A stretch of DNA of 64,000 nt, taken from the NCBI RefSeq assembly GCF_900060185.1, contig NZ_FIZY01000001.1, positions 248,001 to 312,000 of the forward strand, in the 5' to 3' direction. The notes under the pieces were generated by a model. The model saw nothing but the letters and a program-made list of their open reading frames with translations. It was not told where the DNA came from and ran no database searches. Numbering within the stretch: position 1 is the first letter of the stretch; each line of letters opens with the position of its first letter. This document shows, piece after piece, positions 52,799 to 64,000 of this stretch. Origin of the DNA: Grimontia marina. GTDB lineage: Bacteria; Pseudomonadota; Gammaproteobacteria; Enterobacterales; Vibrionaceae. Position numbers and translations under genes: made by a program.

Positions 52799-53140
52799 CT
52801 AAACACAGCACTCTGGGCGAGATTTCATCTCCGAGAGACGCTGGATATCTTGCTGGTATTCTTGTTTAAGGCAGTTCGAATCGACCAGCCCCTGAATTTG
52901 TTTGCGCATCCAACCTGGAAGCTGGTCAGACAGACGGTAAAACACCCACTGCCCCTGTCGGGTGTCTAAAATCAAGCCGCTTGAACGAAGCAACGCAAGG
53001 TGACGTGAGATCTTGGGTTGGCTCTCGTTGAGCGCAGTTGTTAGCTCCGCGACACACGCTTTTTGCTCGCGAGCGATAACCAATAAACAACGAACTCGGG
53101 TTTCGTCAGAGAGCAACTTGAAAAACTGATGGGGCAACAT
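52799..53140 (-). CDS. arsR: ArsR-family metalloregulator
   Basis: The 113-residue winged-helix protein (FFKLLSDETRVRCLLVIAR, SQPKISRHLALLRSSGLI) should repress the ars operon and release DNA on binding arsenic. The classic CVCDL site in the DNA-binding helix is only ACVAEL here, but extra cysteines occur near the C-terminus (NCLKQ, PECCV), so arsenite is probably held by a different Cys set. It is the first gene of arsR-gapdh-arsJ. Confidence 0.9.
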   Translation of the reverse strand: MLPHQFFKLLSDETRVRCLLVIAREQKACVAELTTALNESQPKISRHLALLRSSGLILDTRQGQWVFYRLSDQLPGWMRKQIQGLVDSNCLKQEYQQDIQRLSEMKSRPECCV

Positions 53141-53151
53141 AATTGCATCCT

Positions 53152-53172
53152 CATATATGGATATGCGTATAT
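53152..53172. promoter_or_regulatory. candidate ArsR operator
   Basis: CATATATGGATATGCGTATA has an imperfect dyad of ATAT-type arms about 12 bases apart, just upstream of arsR on the minus strand. ArsR-family operators often look like this. Weak but well placed. Confidence 0.4.
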
Positions 53173-53244
53173 TAGGTTCATAAAAATAAGAGTCAATCAG
53201 AAAGGAGGGAGTGTCATCAAAGCTTCATATTTGGAGCATGAACT

Positions 53245-53275
53245 AAGCAACAGAGTCTTGATAACTCTGTTGCTT
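53245..53275 (-). terminator. hairpin after pseI
   Basis: A perfect 12-bp stem AAGCAACAGAGT/ACTCTGTTGCTT with a 7-nt loop, 9 bases past the pseI stop codon. No T-run follows, so it is either a rho-dependent stabiliser or a weak terminator. Confidence 0.5.
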
Positions 53276-53283
53276 GATGGGGG

Positions 53284-54336
53284 CTATTTGGAAATGAGTT
53301 CCCAATTAAGGGCCGTGCCCGCGGGAATATCTGAGAGCGCGATTCGTCCCATGACAGCATCAAAATGCTTGGGCGCTAAACCAAACCCCGGACGAACGCT
53401 TCTTACGTTGTCTGGATTGAGGGTTTCACCTTTCTTGATGTCTTGAGCAACATAGAGCGAACGACGAAATTGCACATTGCCTTTCTCCGCTTCTTTAAGT
53501 TGATAGCCTACTTGTCCCAATGCTTGCCACGCGGTTTCTGTGTCCCGACAGAGTGATGCCAGTTCATCAGGCTCCAGAGAAAAGGTAGAGTCTGGGCCTG
53601 GGTCATTGCGGCTCAGAGTGACGTGTTTTTCAATCACGGACGCGCCGAGCGCAACAGCAGCAACAGACACTGTGGTACCCAATGTGTGATCTGACAGACC
53701 GCCTATCACACCGAACTTTTCTGCGAGATCGGGAATGGTACGCAGATGGCTTTGGGAAGCTGGAGCAGGGTAGGCGCTGATGCAATGAAGAAGTACCAGT
53801 TGCTCACAACCATTGTCACGGGCAGTCGCCACCGCTTCGGCAATCTCATCACCGTTAGCCATGCCTGTGGAGATGATCATCGGTTTTCCGGTTTGCGCCA
53901 CATAACGGATCAGCGGTAAATCGACTGCTTCAAACGACGCTATCTTGTATGCGGGCGCATTGAGATCTTCCAGCAAGTCTACTGCTGTAAAATCAAACGG
54001 CGTGCTGAACAGTGTAATGCCAACGTCGCGTGCTTTATCAAACAGCGGCTTGTGCCATTCAAAGGGCGTATGGGCTTCTTGGTAAAGGTCATAAACAGTG
54101 CGACCATCCCAGAGCCCGCCTTTGATTTGGAATTCGTCAGAATCGCAATTAAGAGTGATGGTGTCAGCGGTATAGCTCTGCATCTTAATCGCATCAGCGC
54201 CAGCGCGTTTGGCCATTTCAATGGTCTGGAAAGCACGTTCGATGGAGCCGTTATGGTTTGCTGACATTTCAGCGATGATGTAAGGCTTGTGGTCTGGGCC
54301 AATTTTACGGCCATCGATGGTAATAAACGGGGTCAT
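53284..54336 (-). CDS. pseI: pseudaminic acid synthase
   Basis: PseI condenses the hydrolysed 6-deoxy-AltdiNAc with phosphoenolpyruvate to pseudaminic acid. The NeuB-type barrel start is IIAEMSANHNGSIERAF, with KMQSYTADTITL and GGLSDHTLGTT, and the C-terminal antifreeze-like SAF domain (SVRPGFGLAPKHFDAVMGRIALSDIPAGTALNW region). Length 350 residues. The start overlaps the pseG-pseH stop by 4 bases. It is the last gene of the pse operon. Confidence 0.94.
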   Translation of the reverse strand: MTPFITIDGRKIGPDHKPYIIAEMSANHNGSIERAFQTIEMAKRAGADAIKMQSYTADTITLNCDSDEFQIKGGLWDGRTVYDLYQEAHTPFEWHKPLFDKARDVGITLFSTPFDFTAVDLLEDLNAPAYKIASFEAVDLPLIRYVAQTGKPMIISTGMANGDEIAEAVATARDNGCEQLVLLHCISAYPAPASQSHLRTIPDLAEKFGVIGGLSDHTLGTTVSVAAVALGASVIEKHVTLSRNDPGPDSTFSLEPDELASLCRDTETAWQALGQVGYQLKEAEKGNVQFRRSLYVAQDIKKGETLNPDNVRSVRPGFGLAPKHFDAVMGRIALSDIPAGTALNWELISK

Positions 54337-55919
54337 GATGCTGTGTTACCGTTCCAGTCTTCACGTGAAAGGAAGAAAGCAAAATAATCTTTGTCTCCCT
54401 CTGCTGTGATTAGGGTTTGCGTGTCCTTTTCCTTTGAAAAACCAAGCTTGTGGTGAAGGTAAAGGACTTTTGGATTGCTGCAAAGCACCCGGCTGCGAAT
54501 ACTTTCAAGCCCCAACTTATCAAAGCCTAGCTGCAATGCTTCCGATAACAGCGTAAAGCCAGTGCCTGAGGGTGCTTTAGGGGATTTATAAAACCCCCAT
54601 TCTGCGGTGTTGGATTTCCTTTCAATCTCAGTGAAGGAGACCATGCCAACCGGCGTTCCCTCAGAGTGTGCAATAAAAAACTGTTTGGTGGTGTCAGTTG
54701 AAGCTTTGGCAAACCAACGCTCATGCTCCTCAGCGCTGATTTCATGTTGGGTAAACATCATCTCGCGAACGCCAGGGTCATTTCGCCAACCCCGAACCAT
54801 GGGTAAGTCTTCGGTCGTCATGAGACGAAATGTCATCTCATTATTTGTTTCAGGCGGACAAAAACTTTCCATGACTTCGACTACACGCTGCGCACCATTG
54901 CCATCAATGTCTGATTTCTCCAAGCGATAAGGCAAAGTTTTCCAATGTTCCGCCAGCCATTTCAGCTCATTGGCGTAATCGTGCTCGGTGGTTTTATCGC
55001 TGACACCAAGGTAACGGTACAGGCCGCTGGCCCCAAGGTGTTCGGCCATTTGGCGCTGGTTTTCTGCAACGGAAACGAGGGTTCCCGGCACACCGAGACT
55101 CGCGCGTTCAATCGCGCTGACACCGGCACCGCCAAAAGCATATCGGCAGGCGGCAAGTTCAGCTTCGTAGTCGGGAAGGTTTTCAGAAAGCGTTACGAAC
55201 TCCGGTAAAGGCAGCGACGCAATTTCGTCTCTTCTCGGATTTGCTAATCCGTGCACAACATGCAGCCGGAAAGGGAGTGAATCGAAGTGTCTGCTGGCGT
55301 TTAAAAGCTTAATGCATTCGCCACTTGGGTCTGTGCCACTGAAAAAAGCCAGTACCACATTCTTGAGCGCCGGAGGTTGTTGGCGAAGCTCAGAAAAGCG
55401 TGGACGCAGCAGGCCAAATTTTGGTCCCAGAAGTTGAGTGCATTCCTTGGGCACAACCTGATGATAGCGGTTTTCAAAATCCGGCCACGGGTTGTGGTCC
55501 AAGATCACATCACACTTGTGTTCACGGTTAGCCAGATCGTCAATGGTAAAGATTCTGGCACCCGATGTACGCATCAGGTTTTGCCACTCGCTGTCGAGCG
55601 CATAATGATCCATGGCAATCCAGTCAGGCTGAAATCCTTCCAGTGCTGCCAAGCTTTCGTTTGCATCAGCTTCCTGTGTCACGCCAAGCCAGTGTTTGTA
55701 ATCGCCGGCATCGGGCAAGAAGGTTTCCTGAATGGTTTTTAGGGAAATGACGTCGACACCCTGAGCTTTGCTGTAATCGGTAAGATTGCCTGTCAGAGGG
55801 CGGCTAAGAAGCACAACCTCATGGCCGCGCTCAATCAGCTTTTTTGCCAGCACCAGACAGCGCATGATATGTCCGGTGCCAATCTGGCTGGAGGCATCGG
55901 CGCGAATGGCAACCTTCAT
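54333..55919 (-). CDS. pseG: PseG-PseH fusion: UDP-sugar hydrolase and N-acetyltransferase
   Basis: Residues 1 to about 355 are PseG, the nucleotide-sugar hydrolase (MKVAIRADASSQIGTGHIMRCLVLA, FTIDDLANREHKCDVILDHN, FGGAGVSAIERASLGVPG). Residues from about 362 to 528 are PseH, a GNAT acetyltransferase (MTFRLMTTEDLPMVRGWRNDP, GTPVGMVSF, SRVLCSNPKVLYLHHKLGF) that N-acetylates UDP-4-amino-4,6-dideoxy-AltNAc. The two are usually separate genes; here one open frame spans both. Since PseH acts before PseG, the fusion joins consecutive steps. It overlaps pseF and pseI by 4 bases each. Confidence 0.93.
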   Translation of the reverse strand: MKVAIRADASSQIGTGHIMRCLVLAKKLIERGHEVVLLSRPLTGNLTDYSKAQGVDVISLKTIQETFLPDAGDYKHWLGVTQEADANESLAALEGFQPDWIAMDHYALDSEWQNLMRTSGARIFTIDDLANREHKCDVILDHNPWPDFENRYHQVVPKECTQLLGPKFGLLRPRFSELRQQPPALKNVVLAFFSGTDPSGECIKLLNASRHFDSLPFRLHVVHGLANPRRDEIASLPLPEFVTLSENLPDYEAELAACRYAFGGAGVSAIERASLGVPGTLVSVAENQRQMAEHLGASGLYRYLGVSDKTTEHDYANELKWLAEHWKTLPYRLEKSDIDGNGAQRVVEVMESFCPPETNNEMTFRLMTTEDLPMVRGWRNDPGVREMMFTQHEISAEEHERWFAKASTDTTKQFFIAHSEGTPVGMVSFTEIERKSNTAEWGFYKSPKAPSGTGFTLLSEALQLGFDKLGLESIRSRVLCSNPKVLYLHHKLGFSKEKDTQTLITAEGDKDYFAFFLSREDWNGNTAS

Positions 55920-56617
55920 AGCTCTCCCCGCTGTTCAAGAATTTGATAGAGCATTTCAGCGCGGATCCAATCGTCGGGCTCATCGATATCCTGAACCCGG
56001 AAATGAGGGATCTGAACGGCTTTGGAATGTGGTGCGAAAATCGGTTTTCCGGAAAGGAAAGCGTCCGGCTTGCCCCAGTAAAACATCCCCGCATCGTGAT
56101 AAGCGGTCTCTAAATCCTGTGATCGGGTGGAGAAATGCTCAGGCCAGAACATTTCCACATTGCCTTCGCCATTCATTCGGATACTGCGCTGAATGGGGAA
56201 TGAAAAGCGTGTGGCGGCGAACGTGTATTGGGTCTGTTCTTTTTCCAGCAGTTCCAGACCTTCTTCCAAATCCTTGGCGCGGGTAAACGGCACGGTGGCA
56301 TAAAGACAGCAGACCGAGCCCAATGGACGGGTATCGTTCTCCTGAAGCCATTCGATGGCATGTTTGATCACGTCCAACGTTGTCGCATGGTCATTCGCGA
56401 TATCTGCAGGACGAAGGAAAGGCACCTCTGCGCCATGTTCTTTGGCGACACCGGCAATATCCTCGCTGTCTGTCGAGACAATGATGCGGTCAAACAGGCC
56501 AGACTTTTTGGCAACATCAATGGCATAGGCAATGATTGGCTTGCCAATGAAGGTCTTGAGATTTTTTCCCGGAATACGTTTGCTGCCGCCACGGGCAGGA
56601 ATAATACAGACTTTCAT
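55916..56617 (-). CDS. pseF: pseudaminic acid cytidylyltransferase
   Basis: PseF activates pseudaminic acid with CTP to the CMP-sugar used by glycosyltransferases. The 233 residues start with the nucleotide-binding motif IIPARGGSKRIPGKNLKTF and contain VSTDSEDIAGVAKEHGAEVPFLRP and CCLYATVPF, as in CMP-NeuAc synthetases. It follows pseC by 7 bases. Confidence 0.93.
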   Translation of the reverse strand: MKVCIIPARGGSKRIPGKNLKTFIGKPIIAYAIDVAKKSGLFDRIIVSTDSEDIAGVAKEHGAEVPFLRPADIANDHATTLDVIKHAIEWLQENDTRPLGSVCCLYATVPFTRAKDLEEGLELLEKEQTQYTFAATRFSFPIQRSIRMNGEGNVEMFWPEHFSTRSQDLETAYHDAGMFYWGKPDAFLSGKPIFAPHSKAVQIPHFRVQDIDEPDDWIRAEMLYQILEQRGEL

Positions 56618-56624
56618 TTCGTCC

Positions 56625-58786
<2,162 letters not shown>

Positions 58787-58863
58787 TCAGTATCTGATTG
58801 AAATTTTAACTGATAGCGCCAATTTCGGTGGGAGAAAATTGCCTACATCGTGATTGGATGACG

Positions 58864-58893
58864 AAAAAAAAGACAATCTCTTTCGAAATTGCC
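58864..58893 (-). terminator. terminator of the his operon
   Basis: On the minus strand GGCAATTTC, loop GAAA, GAGATTGTC (9-bp stem with two wobble pairs), then eight T. It is 25 bases past the hisI stop and separates his from pse. Confidence 0.88.
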
Positions 58894-58917
58894 TTTTATT
58901 GTGATTAGCTGAGAAGC

Positions 58918-59546
58918 TTACTTGTGACGTTCCTTCAGCTTATTTGCTACATCTTCGAGCGAGAAGCCTTGGTCTTGCAGCAGCACCATCAAGTGGTACA
59001 TCAGGTCTGCAGACTCGTTGATCAGCTCCTCCTTATCGCCCGACGTCGCTGCAAGCGCGACTTCGACGCCTTCTTCGCCCACTTTCTGCGAAATGCGCTT
59101 GGTGCCCTTGGCATACAAGGACGCCGTATAAGACGTTGAAGGATCGGATCCTCGACGGGAAGCCAGCACCTGCTCCAGTTGATGAAGAAACACCAGAGCA
59201 GGTTTGTTTGCGTCGTCTTCTCCCCAGCAGGTTTCGGTGCCAAGGTGACAGGTTGGGCCGATTGGGTCGGCTTGCACCAGCAGGGTGTCTTTGTCGCAGT
59301 CCACAGCAATGTGTTTGAGACGCAGCACGTTACCGGAGGTTTCGCCTTTGGTCCAAAGACGCTCCTTGGTGCGTGAGAAAAAGGTCACTTGCTCGGTATC
59401 GAGCGTTTTTGCCAGCGCGTCCTGATTCATGTAACCCATCATCAGAACCTGTCCGCTCTGCGAGTTTTGGACAATGGCTGGTACCAAGCCGTCGACTTTT
59501 TCCCAGTCGATGCTTTCAGCGAGCGCCGCGTTTGATTGTGTCTGGC

Positions 59547-59550
<4 letters not shown>
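58918..59550 (-). CDS. hisI: bifunctional phosphoribosyl-AMP cyclohydrolase / phosphoribosyl-ATP pyrophosphatase
   Basis: This 210-residue HisIE does steps 2 and 3 of histidine synthesis. The N-terminal cyclohydrolase has [40 protein letters not shown] and CDxDTLLVQ with Zn-binding cysteines ([14 protein letters not shown]). The C-terminal pyrophosphatase has [13 protein letters not shown] and LMYHLMVLL. The start overlaps the hisF stop by 4 bases (ATGA). Confidence 0.96.
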
Positions 59551-61045
<1,495 letters not shown>

Positions 61046-61648
61046 TTACATCTCCAAAAAGTTCTTAATCAGTTGCGCACCAGCTTTGCTTGAGCGCTCA
61101 GGGTGGAATTGCACACCGTAATAGTTGCCACTTTGCACTGCTGCGGTAAACGGCTTGCCGTAGTCGCATTGACCAATGGTGTAATCACCGACTGGCATGG
61201 CGTAGCTGTGAACAAAATAGAAGTAGCTGTTTTCTGGAATGTCTTTAAACAGCGGGTGATTGTTCACTGGGGTGACCGTGTTCCAACCCATGTGGGGAAG
61301 TGGCAACTCGCCGGTTTCCATCAAGCTGGTGTCGGCATCAACGTGGCCTAGGCAGTTCACCTGCTCTTTGCCTTCCTGTGAGGATTTACCCAGAAGCTGC
61401 ATACCAAGGCAAATGCCGAGAAGAGGCTGTTTTACTTCGCGTACCAGCGAAATCAGGTCGCGTTCTTCCAGGTTTTTCATCGCCTCGGACGCGGTGCCGA
61501 CACCCGGAAGAAAGAGTTTGTCTGCTGCCAGCACGACATCTGGGTCGCGGCTGATCGTGACATCGTAACCGAGGCGCTCAATCGCAAAACGCACAGAGCT
61601 GACGTTCGCACAACCCGTGTCGATGATGACAATCTTTGCATCGCTCAT
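61046..61648 (-). CDS. hisH: imidazole glycerol phosphate synthase, glutaminase subunit
   Basis: HisH frees ammonia from glutamine for HisF. The 200-residue class I amidotransferase has the nucleophile Cys in [11 protein letters not shown], the oxyanion motif [11 protein letters not shown] and the catalytic His-Glu in [11 protein letters not shown]. The hisB stop overlaps its start by one base. Confidence 0.97.
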   Translation of the reverse strand: MSDAKIVIIDTGCANVSSVRFAIERLGYDVTISRDPDVVLAADKLFLPGVGTASEAMKNLEERDLISLVREVKQPLLGICLGMQLLGKSSQEGKEQVNCLGHVDADTSLMETGELPLPHMGWNTVTPVNNHPLFKDIPENSYFYFVHSYAMPVGDYTIGQCDYGKPFTAAVQSGNYYGVQFHPERSSKAGAQLIKNFLEM

Positions 61649-62715
61649 TACAGCACCCCTTTGCTGCTTGGCAGCTCGTTACCTTCTACGCGAATCGCCT
61701 GACGCAAAGTGCGGCCATAGGCTTTAAACAGGCTTTCCACGATGTGGTGTGTATTGTCGCCGTCTGATGACAAGTGCAGAGTACAGGCCATGGTGTCAGT
61801 CAGTGAGCGGAAGAAGTGCTCGACCATTTCTGTAGAGAGGTCGCCAACCTTGTCCTGAGAGAAGGTCGCTTCGAACTTGAGGTAAGGACGGCCAGACAAA
61901 TCCAGAGCACATTGCGCAAGACACTCATCCATTGGCAGACTGAAACCGAAACGACCGATACCGCGTTTGTCACCCAGCGCTTCTTTCAGCGCCTGACCCA
62001 GCGCGAGCGCCGTGTCTTCTACTGTGTGGTGATCGTCGATGTGTAGGTCGCCATCAACCGCCACTTCCATACGGAAGCCACCGTGGGTCGCGATTTGATC
62101 CAGCATGTGGTCGAAGAAACCAAGGCCAGTGCTGATCTTATTGCCGCCAGTTTCGTCCAAGTTCACCGTGATTCGGATGTCCGTTTCTTTGGTGGTACGA
62201 ACAACGGTTGCCACGCGAGGGTTGGTGGTCAAATCCTTCAGAATTTGCTGCCAGCCCATGGTTTCCGGGTTGTATTGAATACCGCGGATCGCCATGTTTT
62301 CAGCAAGCTGCAGGTCGGTCTGACGGTCGCCAATCACGGCAGAGGTTTTGAAATCCACACGGCCTTGCTGGAGGTAGTCTTTAACCAAACCAAGTTTTGG
62401 CTTGCGGCAGCTGCAATCTTCGTGGTCGAAGTGTGGGCAAATCAAAACGTCAGCAAATTTCACGCCTTGAGATTCGAAAATCTCCATCATCATGTTGTGT
62501 GGAGCGTCGAAATCTTCTTGTGGGTAGCTGTCAGTGCCCAGACCATCTTGGTTCGTCACCATCACCAGCTTGTAGCCAGCGTCTTGCAGTGCCAGCAGGG
62601 CAGGGATCACGAATGGCTCAAGCTTGAGCTTGTCGAGGCGGTCGACCTGAAAATCTACAGGTGGCTCAACAATCAGCGTGCCATCGCGGTCGATAAAGAG
62701 GATTTTTTCTTTCAC
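61648..62715 (-). CDS. hisB: bifunctional histidinol-phosphatase / IGP dehydratase
   Basis: The 355-residue HisB has an N-terminal HAD phosphatase ([28 protein letters not shown] with a zinc-binding Cys/His loop) and a C-terminal IGP dehydratase ([35 protein letters not shown]). The fused form is the enteric/Vibrio type. Confidence 0.97.
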   Translation of the reverse strand: MKEKILFIDRDGTLIVEPPVDFQVDRLDKLKLEPFVIPALLALQDAGYKLVMVTNQDGLGTDSYPQEDFDAPHNMMMEIFESQGVKFADVLICPHFDHEDCSCRKPKLGLVKDYLQQGRVDFKTSAVIGDRQTDLQLAENMAIRGIQYNPETMGWQQILKDLTTNPRVATVVRTTKETDIRITVNLDETGGNKISTGLGFFDHMLDQIATHGGFRMEVAVDGDLHIDDHHTVEDTALALGQALKEALGDKRGIGRFGFSLPMDECLAQCALDLSGRPYLKFEATFSQDKVGDLSTEMVEHFFRSLTDTMACTLHLSSDGDNTHHIVESLFKAYGRTLRQAIRVEGNELPSSKGVL

Positions 62716-62739
62716 TACAAATTCCTTTTGTTGCGCTCT

Positions 62740-63786
62740 TTATGCCAGTTGCTGGCGGATAAAGGTCAGGGTCTTTTCACACTCTTCGCGGTTGCCCACG
62801 CTGATTCGGATGCATCCTTCAATTGGCGAACGGCGCAAGATAATGCCGTTGTCCCAAAGGGCTGAGAACAGAAGGTCAGCGTCTGGGAATTTCACCAGCA
62901 GGTAGTTGCCATAGCCATCAAACACTTCCACGTCCGGCAACATCGCAAGACCCGCCTGCAGATAGGCACGGTTGGCATTCAAGTCCAGCACTTGATACTT
63001 CATGCGGGCAAGGCCTGCTTCGCTTAACGCCTGTACCGCGATTTCAGTAACAGGCACTGGCACCGGATATGGCGCAATCACTTTGGTCATCAATTGAATG
63101 ATCTGCTGATTCGCCAGCGTGAAGCCACAGCGCAAGCCGGCCAAAGCGAAGGCTTTTGACAGCGTACGAAGAATCGCAAGGTTCGGGTAGCGTACCAGCA
63201 GGTCAACGGTTGAGGCTTCTGGACAGAAGTCGATGTAGGCTTCGTCCATGACTACCAGCGCGCGGCCAGCCGTCATTTCCAGCAACGCTTCAATGTCGTC
63301 ACGGTTAATCAGGTTACCGGTCGGGTTGTTTGGGCTACACACAAACACCAGTTTGACGCTATCAAGGTTCTTTTCGATTTCAGGCAGGTTTAATTGCCAT
63401 TCATCGGTCAGCGGGACTGTTTTGCGGGCAACACCGGTTGTTTCTGCGCTGATGGCATACATGCCATAAGTCGGTGGGCAGAACAGAATGCTGTCTTCAC
63501 CTGCTTCGCAGAAAGTACGCACGAGAAGCTCGATGCTTTCATCAGCGCCACGGGAGGTCAGGACCTGCTCTGGGCGAACACCTGCATAGTCGGCGTAAGC
63601 ACGGATCAGTTCTTCAGGCTGACAGGTGCTGTAGCGGTTCAGGCCAGCGCCGTTGATGGTGTATTCGTTGTTAAATGGTGATTCGTTGGCATTCAGCCAA
63701 ACATCACCAGAACCACCCAGTCGGCGGGCGGACATGTAAGGGGTCAGTGCCTGAACGTCCTTACGGGCTAATTTTTCAATGTCCAT
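62740..63786 (-). CDS. hisC: histidinol-phosphate aminotransferase
   Basis: HisC is a PLP aminotransferase. The 348-residue protein has [18 protein letters not shown], the PLP lysine in [15 protein letters not shown] and [15 protein letters not shown] chose ATG 63786 (MDIEKLARK) because AGGGGAAGC lies just upstream; the frame extends 14 codons further into the hisD 3' end. It starts 13 bases after the hisD stop. Confidence 0.97.
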   Translation of the reverse strand: MDIEKLARKDVQALTPYMSARRLGGSGDVWLNANESPFNNEYTINGAGLNRYSTCQPEELIRAYADYAGVRPEQVLTSRGADESIELLVRTFCEAGEDSILFCPPTYGMYAISAETTGVARKTVPLTDEWQLNLPEIEKNLDSVKLVFVCSPNNPTGNLINRDDIEALLEMTAGRALVVMDEAYIDFCPEASTVDLLVRYPNLAILRTLSKAFALAGLRCGFTLANQQIIQLMTKVIAPYPVPVPVTEIAVQALSEAGLARMKYQVLDLNANRAYLQAGLAMLPDVEVFDGYGNYLLVKFPDADLLFSALWDNGIILRRSPIEGCIRISVGNREECEKTLTFIRQQLA

Positions 63787-63799
63787 TGCTTCCCCTTTA

Positions 63800-64000
63800 T
63801 TATTTTTTGTTATTGAGTTTTTCAACACGAAGGGTCACGGCGTTTCTGTGCGCATCCAGACCTTCAGCGTTGGCCATTGCAACGACCGTCGGAGCCAATG
63901 CTTGCAGGCCATCAGATGACAACTCTTGTACTGTCATGCGCTTGCTGAAATCGGCAAGGCCAAGGCTTGAGTAGGTGCGCGTATAGCCGTAAGTTGGCAG
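63800..64000 (-). CDS. hisD: histidinol dehydrogenase (C-terminal end)
   Basis: The last 66 codons of hisD are visible before the window ends. The protein ends [33 protein letters not shown] and [16 protein letters not shown], clearly the C-terminus of HisD (step 9-10 of histidine synthesis, NAD-linked oxidation of histidinol). The N-terminus lies beyond 64000. Two TAA codons end it in tandem. Confidence 0.95.
   Translation of the reverse strand: MPTYGYTRTYSSLGLADFSKRMTVQELSSDGLQALAPTVVAMANAEGLDAHRNAVTLRVEKLNNKK

Noticed and set aside
62083-62865. 260-residue open frame on the plus strand
   Set aside because: Antisense shadow of hisB and hisC; no family match and no start signal.

Overview
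The window is chromosomal DNA of a gammaproteobacterium, most likely a member of the Vibrionaceae (Vibrio, Photobacterium, Grimontia or Enterovibrio type). This rests on protein sequence and gene order: sucBCD followed by znuBC/znuA and feoABC; argS beside yecM; yoaA-tsaB-(small gene)-hydrolase-fadD-rnd opposite minCDE-ycgL; hns; and a his operon in the order D-C-B-H-A-F-I. I made no database search, so the genus is inference.

Layout. 1-2.7 kb: end of sucB, then sucC and sucD (TCA cycle). 2.7-5.25 kb: zinc importer znuBC and znuA, divergent around a near-perfect Zur box. 5.35-8.1 kb: a large membrane-anchored propeller/AraC-type regulator. 8.1-8.9 kb: a long noncoding stretch with RNA-like hairpins and iron/oxygen control sites ahead of feoABC (8.9-11.6 kb). 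11.7-17.6 kb: HIT protein, DUF924 protein, diguanylate cyclase, argS, yecM, purU. 17.8-24.7 kb: helicase yoaA, tsaB, an unknown small gene, a hydrolase, fadD, rnd. 24.8-28.7 kb: minCDE, ycgL, a lytic transglycosylase, hns. 29.1-31.65 kb: a lysine riboswitch controlling an NhaC-family transporter, then tdk.

31.7-50.4 kb is the most coherent accessory block. It holds mobB-moeA fusion, mobA, a tungstate-type ABC importer (tupABC), a sigma54-dependent response regulator with its sensor kinase, an HTH/periplasmic-binding-like regulator, fdhD, DUF3305 and DUF3306 genes, an iron-sulfur protein, a TorD-like chaperone, a small Tat protein, and a three-subunit periplasmic formate dehydrogenase (catalytic Cys, not Sec). 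Four sequences matching the -24/-12 sigma54 promoter pattern (GG-N10-GC) lie ahead of tupA, fdhD, the DUF3305 gene and the iron-sulfur gene. Two tandem palindromes (GGGACA-N3-TGTCCY), 22 bp apart, lie about 100 bp upstream of the last one, inside the DUF3306 gene. I read this as a self-contained regulon: the kinase and regulator switch on metal uptake, cofactor assembly, sulfur transfer and the enzyme together. A 173-bp MITE-like element sits between tupA and the regulator, and one orphan end of a similar element overlaps the arsJ stop codon.

50.5-53.1 kb: arsJ, a partner GAPDH and arsR (export of 1-arseno-3-phosphoglycerate). 53.3-58.8 kb: pseudaminic acid genes pseB-C-F-GH-I with a PseG-PseH fusion. 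58.9-64 kb: hisI, F, A, H, B, C and the 3' end of hisD, all on the minus strand. No rRNA, tRNA, CRISPR array, transposase or prophage was seen.
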